Positions 39,501-47,053 of a DNA stretch of 47,053 nt are shown one piece after another (position 1 is the first letter of the stretch; the number at the start of each line of letters is the position of its first letter). The stretch lies in NCBI GenBank assembly GCA_002633005.1, contig NMRA01000691.1, positions 126,001 through 173,053 of the forward strand, written 5' to 3'. The notes under the pieces were generated by a model. The model worked only from the letters and a program-made list of their open reading frames with translations, was not told where the DNA came from and searched no databases. The stretch comes from Phoronis australis (lineage: Eukaryota; Phoronida; Phoronidae). The position numbers and the translations under genes were made by a program.

Positions 39501-42500
39501 GCCTCTGGTCTTTTGCAGACGAGACTAAAGCTGCCTCAGTCGAGAAGGCTGTGTCTGCCGACACTAACATGGTAGTCCGTGTGGGAACTTTGGGTAATAA
39601 AGTTCGCCGCCGCATGTACGATCGCGCCATGAGAGAGGTCACCCGTCTTCAGCTGAGGAGTAAAGAGGCATTGGACAACCTAAACTACAGTGTGGACCTG
39701 GTGAGTAGGAAGGCATTGGATTATAATGATTTTTATGCGGCCACATATTTATATGTGGACGCATTATGCCGTCATCTCCATACGTTGATGAAATTTGGCA
39801 CATATGTTCCATTCATGAATGGGACGGCATGAGCACACTTTCCGACAGATCTTATTGAAATTTGGCAGGTGTGTTCCTATGAGGTTGATGACAGAGGGCG
39901 ACGAGTTTCAAACCGACTCAAATATCGCTGTAACCCCCGGTGACAATTTTAGTTTTTATGCGCCCACATATTTATATGTGGACGCATTATGCCGTCATCT
40001 CTGTCCGTCCGGGCGGCGTCCGTCCGGTGTCCGGCGTCCGCTGCTCTATCTCCAAAACCCTTTGACATACGTTCGTGAAATTTGCCGCATATGTTCCATT
40101 CATGAATGGGACGGCATGTGCGAACTTTCGGACGGATCCGACTACCGGTGTGCCCCCTAGTGGCAATTTTAGTTTTTTACGCTTACCTTTGTATCTTCAA
40201 AAGTCCTGAACGGATTTTCATGAAATTTGGTATGTAGCCACCTATTAGTGAGATGACGCTATCCTGCCGTTTTCAGATGGATTCGACATAGTTTGTGCCA
40301 CCTAGTGGCCATTTTTAGTGTTTTCGAGTGCGTCCACCCCTCTATCAACCAAACCGCTCAAAGGATGATTGTGAAAATTGGCATGTATATGCTTACTATG
40401 TAGAGGACGGTTGACGATGATTTTCCGACGATTTCGACCACTTTGGCGCCTCCTAGTGGCAGTTTTGTTTTTTGCGCCTATGGCTGTATCTCCTAAACTG
40501 TTCGTAGGATCTTTACGAAATTGTGTAAGTATATTTATATGATGTTAACAATAGGAGATGACGACTTTTGGACGGATCCGACTACCGGTGTGCCCCCTAG
40601 TGGCAATTTTAATTTTTTTACGCTTACCTTTGTATTTTCAAAAGTCCTGAACGGATTTTCATGAAATTTGGTATGTAGGCACCTATTAGTGAGATGACGC
40701 TATCCTCCCGTTTTCAGATGGATTCAACATAGTTTGCGCAACCTAGTGGCCATTTTTAGTGTTTTCGAGTCTGTTTTTGTGCGTCCACCCCTCTATCAAC
40801 CAAACTGCTCAACGGATGATTGTAAAAATTGGCGTGTATGTGCTTACTATAAGGAAGACAGCTGACAATGATTTTCAGACGATTTGGACTACTGTGGCGC
40901 CTCCTAGTGGCAGTTTTTTTTTGCGCCTAAGGCTGTATCTCCTAAACCGTTTGCAGGATCTTTATGAAATTTAATAAGTGTATTTATATTATGTTAAGAA
41001 CAGACGATGAAGAATTTTGGACGGATCCGCCTACCGGTGTGCCCCCTAGTGGCAATTTTAATTTTTTACGTTTACCTCCGTATCTTCACAAGTTCTTAAC
41101 GGATTTTCATGAAATTTGGTATGTAGGCACCTATTAGTGCGATGACGCTATCCTGCCGTTTTCGGATGGATTCGACCTAGTTTGCGACACCCAGTGGCCA
41201 TTTTTACTGTTTTTTGGCGTCCACCCCTCTATCAACCAAACCGCTATAAGTATGATTGTGAAAATTGGCATGTATGTTCTTACTATGAAGAGGACGGTTG
41301 ACGCTGAATTTCCCATGACTTTGATTACTGTGGCGCCTCGTAGTGGCAGTTTTTTTTGCGCCCATGGCTGTATCTCCCAAACCGTTTGCAGGATCTTTAC
41401 TAAATTTAGCAAGTGTATTTATTTGATGTTGACAACGGACGATGACGACTTTAGGATGATTCTGACAACCGGTATGCCTCTAGTGGCAATTTNCCCCCTA
41501 CTGGCCACTTTATGGTACCAATAAACAACCCTAGAAGGATACCGTATGCGGTGCAATTGTGGGTGCATTTCAACGCTCTGCGTTGCTCTTGTTTACGTTT
41601 GCGTCTGTATCTTGAAAGGTCCTCAAGCGATTTTCATGAAATTTGGCACATAGGCATCTATTAATGAGGTGACGCTATCTTTTCGTTTTTGGATGGATTC
41701 GAGGTATTTTGCACTGAATTTAGCAAGTGTGTTTATATGATGTTGACTATGGACCACGACGACTTTCGGACAGATCTGACTACTGCTGTGCCCCCTAGTG
41801 GCAATTTTAGTTTTTTACATTTAACTCCGTTTCTTCAAAGGTCCTCAACAGATTTTCATAAAATTTAAATAGAGGCATCTATTGGTGTGATGATGGTATC
41901 TTCCTATTTTTGGATGGAATCGAGGTATTTTGCACCACCTAGTGGCTATTTTTGCTGTTTTCAAACTTGTTTTTGGTGTCCACCCCTGTATCAACCAAAA
42001 CATTTGAAAATTGGCATATATGTTCTCAGTTTGAAGATGACCTTTGTTGATGGTGAGTGACTACTGTGGCGCCTCCTAATGGTAGTTTTGTTTTGCGCCC
42101 ATGGTTGTATCTCCTGAACCCACTGCAGGATCTTTACAGTAAGTGTATTTATATGAAGATAACAACAGACAACGACTTTTAGGCGGATCCAACGGACACT
42201 GTGCCCACTAGTGGCAATTTCATTTTATTCTGTTTTCCTTTGTTTCTCTGAAGGTCCTTGACAGATTTTTATGAAATATGGCATGTTTCTGTTTTTGGAT
42301 GGATTGTATGTTTTTGCACCATCTAGTGGCTATTTTTATGATACAAATAAATAACCCTAAAAGCACACCATTTGCAATACATTCGTGGACGCATTTCAAC
42401 GCTCTTGTTAAGGTGTTGTAGTTCCCTATAAATTCAGTGTTTTTCAAAGATAATTCCAAGCTTTTACTTGCCATTAACAATATGAAAAGTGTGTGTGGAA

Positions 42501-44190
42501 CTATGCAATATATATGTATATCTATGTTTAAAGTGAGTACATAAATCTGGTATCACAATTGACTTGTGATTTCTTATGTACTTTAATTCTTTCAAATCCT
42601 GTTAATGTTACTTAAAATATGGTTTTGTTTTTAACATTCAATTACTCCTTATTGTTTTTTTCTACATTCTTCTCTGATTTGGAACAGTGGCTGATCAGAT
42701 TCATTTGAAACTCACAAGAAGCTCCACTAACAATCCTGTTCTGTTTTCACTTCAGATGAAGTACGCCCATGAGCACTTTGACTCTGCCAAGAATAAAATG
42801 AGTGATAACTATGAGGCTGCCAGAGACAAGATGGCTGACATCTGGGACCAAGTGAAACGTGATGAGGATGAGAAAGAAGAGGAGACTGAGAAAGATTTCA
42901 AAGAACTGGTGCGTGTGCCTCTATTTTGGGATGTTATCAAGTTATTTCTTGGAATCTTATGTTAATTATTGGGATCTTATCGATGTTATTGATTGAGGTC
43001 CTATAATATTGTTTATTGGTTATCTATGATGTTATTTATTACTAGGCTCTTGCAATGTGAATTAATGGGATCATATGATACATGTTATTTACAGGCATCA
43101 TAAGTTATTCAATGGGGTCTTGTATTGTTATTTATTGGGATCTTAAATGTGATTAACTGGCATTTTAGCCTGGTTTACCATATTTGGATGTGAACTCTCA
43201 ACATTATTAAATCTATGCTCCCTTATCAGAATAAAACTAATGGAGAATTACAAATGTGATTGTCTGCCCTTCTTAGCTTTGCCTTTATAAATATAACACA
43301 TTGTCCTTAGACCCTAGAGCGACGCACCATTCTCGCAGCACGCTTCCTCACATCTCGTCTCAAGCAGAGCATGTCCATGCTCTCCGCATTGCCCGACCGT
43401 GTCCTGCCCACCACAATGAAGGTCAAAGTTCAGGAGATGAAGCAGTATACTGAGGAATGGCTCAAGGCTTTCACTGAGGTAGCCATTTGCTGGCAGCTGC
43501 TGGAGCTTGTTTCTCTCGAAAATTTGATTTTGGAGTCAGAGCATAAAATACAAAACCAGTCTTCTTAAAGAATTTGATAGATAGATGTTTATATAGTATT
43601 GATTGGCACTAAAACATTTCTAGTAACGAACAAGTAATAGCTTTTAATAAATAATAGGGTGATGAAGTTGACTTTCCACTTGAGGACTAGCATAGTGAGG
43701 CTTGTTCAAAAGTTAATCTCTAGTCTAAATCTTAGTTTGATTATTAATTTGTTATCAATAATATTGTTCAGTAAGTTTCTAATATAATGATGCCCTTGTT
43801 GTTTTGAAACTACAAATTAAAACATGTCCCTCTGATCTAATTAAGTTTTGCCTTGATAAGTGGCAGTAATAAATTGAGCTGAATCGTGTCTCACTATGCC
43901 AGTGTGCTTGAGGTTGATCTCCAGCCGGAGATCTATGGAATAGTGACAAGATTAATAGAAAAATTTTGCATGAATCAACTTGTTTTGGATCACCAGTGCT
44001 TCACAGAAATTTCCCGTTACCTTGCATCACCTGAGTAGGATTTCTTACGTGATGGACATTTCAGGCCCACAGCGTACTTGACATCCCTGCCATTGCACTC
44101 GATCAAGTCAAGACCCAGATCGCCCGTGTTCAGGAGATGATGTTGGACATGACCGACTACATCCTGGCTACACCCGCTCTCAGCTGGCTG
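33346..44190 (+). CDS. PLIN: Perilipin (PAT-family lipid-droplet coat protein), 8 coding exons, 3' end not seen
   Basis: Perilipins coat lipid droplets and control lipase access. Coding exons: 33346-33565, 33869-33951, 36712-36834, 38412-38622, 39519-39700, 42756-42908, 43311-43478, 44065-44190; all junctions GT-AG and in phase, 422 residues. The order matches the family: PAT domain (SRVTGLPVVSSAWEQVSALY, then TKDY, EPQ), amphipathic 11-mer-type region (~105-190: VDKVNSVKNYG, VTAVKSGVTSRVEEVKSG), then a four-helix-bundle-like C-terminus with REVTRLQLRSKEALDNL and a final TPALSWL resembling the vertebrate TPLNWL. Vertebrate PLIN2 is about 437 residues, so only a short end is missing; I could not place a last exon before the window ends. 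Start: first ATG is 33346, just after an in-frame TGA; ATG 33370 (MENEQLVSR) is an alternative. Closest in look to the PLIN2/3 group; a specific paralogue is not assigned. Confidence 0.9.
33595..33630. repeat. 10-bp x ~3.5 repeat (TAATGGTGCT)
   Basis: Perfect units at 33601, 33611 and 33621 with a partial one before, just after the exon. Confidence 0.9.
33869..33951 (+). CDS. PLIN: Perilipin exon 2 of CDS (residues 74-101)
   Basis: Acceptor CTCTTTCCAG, donor GTAAGA. Joins phase 1 to give LSYVNDYGLKKLEAITDAYP. This copy has a complete acceptor, unlike the duplicate at 34468. Confidence 0.93.
33871..34282. repeat. PLIN: Segment duplicated at 34468-34878 (copy 1, with exon)
   Basis: 412 bp, about 98.5 % identical to copy 2 (roughly five substitutions and a one-base indel by eye). 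Includes most of an exon and its intron start. Confidence 0.95.
34467..34878 (+). other. PLIN: Duplicate of perilipin exon and intron, after a single N (probable assembly artefact)
   Basis: Starts exactly at an N (34467) and lacks the acceptor and first two exon bases. 34468-34548 repeats the exon coding sequence and is followed by the same GTAAGAAATTG donor. Including both copies would repeat the peptide and break the phase. Best read as two alleles joined in tandem. Confidence 0.85.
34879..36711. other. Perilipin intron remainder, nothing recognised
   Basis: Several open frames (for example minus 34879-35208 and plus 35184-35411) have no family resemblance I can name and no convincing splice context. 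Confidence 0.45.
36712..36834 (+). CDS. PLIN: Perilipin exon 3 of CDS (residues 102-142)
   Basis: Acceptor TTTATTTCAG, donor GTGAGG, 41 codons, phase 0/0. VVEETKAYVEKAVRPTYDL, then VDKVNSVKNYGIEK with 11-residue periodicity. Confidence 0.93.
36985..38260 (+). mobile_element. CTCF-motif repeat family, copy 3
   Basis: Left end with a 15-bp minisatellite (TCTGGCGTCCGTC type, 36997-37056), then monomer cores near 37158, 37301, 37458, 37604, 37725, 37876 and 38024, spaced about 120-157 bp. Ends in the conserved tail ~38176-38260 (TTAGAAGCACACCGTTTG to CTCTTGT) with a hairpin-like CAACGCTCTGCATTA. Confidence 0.88.
38412..38622 (+). CDS. PLIN: Perilipin exon 4 of CDS (residues 143-212)
   Basis: Acceptor CTTAACGTAG, donor GTGAGA, phase 0 to 1. 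11-mer-like repeats (VKSGVTSRVEEVKSGAKRT), then LVDTYLPEEEK, matching the family's conserved 'eqYLPLTEEE' position. Confidence 0.94.
38623..39518. other. Perilipin intron, only a microsatellite seen
   Basis: (TTGCT)6 at 39106-39135; otherwise nothing recognised. Confidence 0.6.
39519..39700 (+). CDS. PLIN: Perilipin exon 5 of CDS (residues 213-273)
   Basis: Acceptor TCTTTTGCAG, donor GTGAGT, phase 1 to 0. VVRVGTLGNKVRRRMYDRAM followed by a helix corresponds to the 'yyvRLGSLStKlr' segment of vertebrate perilipins. Confidence 0.94.
39735..41592 (+). mobile_element. CTCF-motif repeat family, copy 4 (best preserved, two heads)
   Basis: Two hairpin heads, 39735-39764 and 39958-39987: ATGCGCCCACATA, loop TTTA, then the 13-base complement with one mismatch. 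Head 1 is followed by only ~190 bp, then head 2 starts the main copy. Monomer cores at 40150, 40295, 40446, 40590, 40736, 40897, 41039, 41184, 41333 and 41473 (spacing 140-161). Types a (GTGCCCCCTAGTGGCAA), b (GCGCCACCTAGTGGCCA) and c (GCGCCTCCTAGTGGCAG) cycle in order, giving a 440-450 bp higher-order unit. A single N at 41493 marks a contig join. Tail ~41516-41592 with perfect hairpin CAACGCTCTGCGTTG at 41571-41585. No protein coding. Confidence 0.93.
41593..42412 (+). mobile_element. CTCF-motif repeat family, copy 5 (tandem, headless)
   Basis: Begins directly after the previous tail, inside a monomer (TTTGCGTCTGTATCTTGAAAGG). Cores at 41788, 41932, 42069, 42201 and 42316, then a second tail ~42340-42412. 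Probably unequal recombination between arrays or a second insertion. Confidence 0.85.
42756..42908 (+). CDS. PLIN: Perilipin exon 6 of CDS (residues 274-324)
   Basis: Acceptor TCACTTCAG, donor GTGCGT, 51 codons, phase 0/0. Helical, ending in an acidic/Lys-rich run (DEDEKEEETEKDFKEL). Confidence 0.92.
42930..43165. repeat. Degenerate ~22-bp tandem repeat (GTTATTTATTGGGATCTTAT type)
   Basis: Roughly ten diverged units built on TTATT-ATTGGGATCTTAT fill most of this intron. Confidence 0.65.
43311..43478 (+). CDS. PLIN: Perilipin exon 7 of CDS (residues 325-380)
   Basis: Acceptor TTGTCCTTAG, donor GTAGCC, 56 codons. TLERRTILAARFLTSRLKQS resembles the helical 'ARnLTQQLqttc' region of perilipins. 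Confidence 0.93.
43479..44064. other. Perilipin intron, nothing recognised
   Basis: AT-rich; no supported structure. Confidence 0.5.
44065..44190 (+). CDS. PLIN: Perilipin exon 8 of CDS (residues 381-422)
   Basis: Acceptor ACATTTCAG, donor GTGAGT, 42 codons. Ends DYILATPALSWL, the position of the conserved C-terminal 'NNTPLNWLVGPF' segment, so a further exon should follow. Confidence 0.93.
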
Positions 44191-46840
44191 GTGAGTAGAG
44201 AGTGACACCTTTGGCCAGCGCACATACTATCATAAGCCCATAGCCAAGTAAAACTGTCAATTACAACTCTGCATGGAAAATGTTGTGGACATGTCACTTT
44301 CCTGGACTTGATATTGCTTGTGATCGGTATGTTTTGCAAGTTTAAAGCACCTTGTGCTAGCCCAAAGTATTACCTGTTTATGTGATCTACTTTATGGTTC
44401 AGATGTGCCATCAATGTAGAGTAATGTTTTACTTGGCTTCCATTTTGTTTGACTCTTGACCTGTTCACTTAAGGAGTTGTGTGTCTAGCCAGAACCAGGT
44501 ACCAACAGTACTCGGTGACTTGTTCCAACCACCTGTGTGCATCACGTGTGTGAAAGCACCGTCCAAACTGTTTATTCCATGCAAAGCACATCTTTTATTT
44601 ACACTTTCTCCTCGATTGCACAGTGAAATGAGTGAATTCAATTACTAATTTTGAGTGGCACCCCCGAGGTCTTGAAAACGGGTGAGATTTTCTCAGGCTA
44701 AGTTTAAATTATGTTTAGTTACTTTATCTTATTCTTCACTGATTCAACATGCACATATGGATGATTTCATGTTTACCAGGTGTTAATAATGATAGGTTCA
44801 TTTTTTATCCTCAAGTTTTTACCTTATTTCTGCTTAGGAATAAAGAACGAGAACTCATTTTTGTGGAATTGAATAAAATGCAATGTATAGTCAACGTGCT
44901 GTGCTGCAGTTGTGCACTAGTCTAGTGTTGCTTTTTCAATCAAAATCAACATTACTCGCCAGAACAAGTGATGCATCACTTTCTTGAAACAACATTTCTT
45001 GCATACGACAAAAAATCGCGTTCCAAACCAATAGCCGTCGGCTTAAGGAGACGAACACTTCTTCGGAAAATTGCTTTGACTAACCTGTCGGCGGTTGTGC
45101 AAGGTATGTTATGGTTAAGTTGACAGCCGTGTAACATAGCTTCTGATAGCAATCTTCTGCGTCGAGCTATCTTTCAGCTCTTACTTTGCAATGTTTCCTT
45201 TCTCTCTGCACTTTGCAATGTTTCCTTTCCGCTCTGCTCTCATGTTCTGTACGAATGTTGCATGTTTGCTCAAGTTAATTATGTATTCATATTTTCTTTG
45301 GTCACGACTTCACTAATGATTTCATCAGGGTCATCAAAGTCGTGCTCACTGATTCATATTCCTCCAGATGGCGCACTGGTTGCAACAAACCGCGTTACAT
45401 ATTGATACCGTACTTCAAATTACTCATGGGTGTGAAGGCATTTGAGGTTATGTAGTATGGTAGGAATTGTTTTTAAAATGTTCCACTTTTCCACAAGTTA
45501 AGTGGCAAATGATTTTTATGATCTTTATGAAAAAATCAAAGTTTGAATGTTAACAAAAATGGAATGCTAATTTTCAAAACTGAAATAGCATTTTGAGACA
45601 TTATCTTGAACATATATATCAAATGATTAGGTTAATGACAAATTGATATTAAGTCAAAAATTAAATTTTGCATGTTTTGTACTCTCAAGAATATACAATG
45701 TGCTTTTATTGATTTAACGTCTTTTGTTTTGTCGAAGTTCGTTGAAATACACAAACTTGTTGATAAGTTAATCTATAATCTTAACTTGAGATCAGACAAT
45801 GGATACTACTGCTTTTCACATACTAACCTCCACATTAATGTGTTGAAACTGTTTTGCCATCTTGCTGTAATTTTGTTGTGACCAGAGACAATATGGTGAA
45901 CTTTGCCACATGTTGTTGCTTGTTCTGCATAAAAAGGTTGTCATAGAGATCCATAGCTGTGAGTGCTTGCCATCAGTTTCAGTTGTGGCACACCAAAGCC
46001 TTACACAAGTGATGGTCCCAGAAGTGCCGCAAATATTGCCGTTTATTTCTAGCCGATGTACAATTCTGTATTGCCTCCTAATGTACACACAAATTAGTGT
46101 CCTAGTCTTTACTGGCTCCATTTTTAACCGATTGGTCACAGCAGTAATTGAAAAAAATGTTGCAGTTACACTACGATAACGTCTGGCATTTCTTACTTTT
46201 GGCACTATGTTTTATGTTTCCTATGAAATAACACATGGTCAAATTGTGTTTTCTATTAAATTCTTCATCATCATGGGACACGTCTTTTGTGTGCTTGACC
46301 CTTTCTTATAACCACAGTCCTTTATGCACAGCAGGCAGTGGGCTTGAGTAGTGTTCACCGGTGTTCCTTTTTGTAGACCTGTTCTGGTGTCGCTGTAAAT
46401 GAGCCTTATGGCATTGGGTTTTAACACTAACCTTGAGCTACCCGTGGATTTAGAGGAGTATGACCTGGTTGGAAAGGGTTACCACTTTCTTCACTCAATG
46501 CCGTGGGTTTGAGTCTCACTGGGCCACACTGCTAGTCCCTTGAGTCAGGCCTCTAACTCCTCAGCTCAATTTTATTTACGTCCTAATAAAGCATAAAAAT
46601 GGTCCAGGTGATCAGTAATGGGCCCACATGTGAAGCCTGCCCAGTTGTGGTACAACGTGTACCTGACTGCCTGCCTGCAGTTAATTTTTTCACCTGTAGA
46701 TTTGGTTGTAATTTGTCAACTTTGCTCTGTTCAGCACGCGCTGTTGATTCAGATTTTGAGCATGCTTTCTGTAATGCTTCTTGCATTTATTTTGATGTGA
46801 AGTGCATATTTTTTAACATGTGTGTGTATTCTCTACTTGC
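44191..46840. other. Probable perilipin last intron or 3' region, no exon placed
   Basis: No convincing final exon. Acceptor-like CCACAG at 46314-46319 would add only SFMHSRQWA and a stop, without family support. A ~27-bp direct duplication (ACTTTGCAATGTTTCCTTTC) lies at ~45182-45232. Confidence 0.4.
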
Positions 46841-47053
46841 CTCGTGACAAGCCTTGCATCACACAATACTGTGCACTGTTATTACTTGCTTCATGACGCA
46901 CCTTCCATCACACCATACTGTGCACTGTTACTACTTGCTTCATGATGCGCCTTGAATCACACAATACTGTGCACTGTTACTACTTGCTTCATGATGCGCC
47001 TTGAATTACTGTGCACTGTTACTAGTTGCTTCATGATGCGCCTTGAATCACAC
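46841..47053. repeat. 49-bp tandem satellite running off the window end
   Basis: ACTGTGCACTGTTA recurs at 46868, 46917, 46966 and 47008. Spacing is 49, 49 and 42 bp (the last unit lost 7 bp). Between them CTTGCTTCATGATGCGCCTT is conserved. The right end is not in the window. Confidence 0.93.

Noticed and set aside
39735-42412. Short ORFs in the repeat array as transposase fragments
   Set aside because: They recur only because monomers recur and show no domain features.
46430-46560. tRNA or tRNA-derived SINE suggested by GGGTTTGAGTCTC
   Set aside because: No matching A box, no cloverleaf pairing and no anticodon arm could be built.

Overview
This window is eukaryotic (animal) genomic DNA. 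It holds two intron-rich genes on the + strand, separated by about 5 kb of intergenic DNA and heavily seeded with transposable-element remnants. There is no operon structure. Introns are 0.3-3 kb with GT-AG ends, base composition is AT-rich, and runs of N plus a nearly identical duplicated segment look like a draft assembly of a heterozygous genome. Both proteins are clear bilaterian orthologues. The repeat content and heterozygosity suggest a (probably marine) invertebrate, but the phylum cannot be decided from the sequence.

Positions 1-26,260 carry SMC2, the condensin ATPase, entered mid-gene. 21 exons encode 1086 residues from just before the conserved [14 protein letters not shown] segment through coiled coil 1, the hinge, coiled coil 2, the LSGGQ signature and Walker B to the stop codon at 25,131, followed by a 3' UTR with two AATAAA signals. 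The N-terminal ~130 residues (Walker A) lie upstream of the window. All exon junctions keep phase, so the gene looks intact.

Positions 26,260-30,920 are intergenic and contain a 2.36 kb terminal-inverted-repeat element with 11 scattered copies of a GGGGTACGTACACTACA-type motif. A TATA-like box and a possible noncoding first exon sit near 30,950. From 33,346 to 44,190 eight coding exons encode 422 residues of a perilipin (PAT-family lipid-droplet coat protein). Its last exon(s) are not visible before the right end. Its first intron holds a decayed THAP-domain transposase relic between ~310-bp inverted arms. Its exon 3 is duplicated after a single N, probably two alleles placed in tandem.

The most striking non-genic structure is a repeat family present at four loci (in introns of both genes), always in the same orientation. 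It has a hairpin-forming left end, a core of ~145-bp monomers in a three-monomer (~440 bp) higher-order pattern, and a conserved ~75-bp tail with a hairpin. This resembles the Pearl/DINE-1/Helentron-associated class of non-autonomous elements. Each of the three diverged monomer types keeps a G(T/C)GCC-N-CCTAGTGGC core that closely resembles the CTCF binding consensus. One copy is split by a 1.15 kb piggyBac-like element with intact TTAA target duplications. Other finds are a ~1.35 kb element with GGGCGGTTAA arrays at both ends and two independent 56-bp tandem duplications that copy SMC2 exon ends together with their splice donors.
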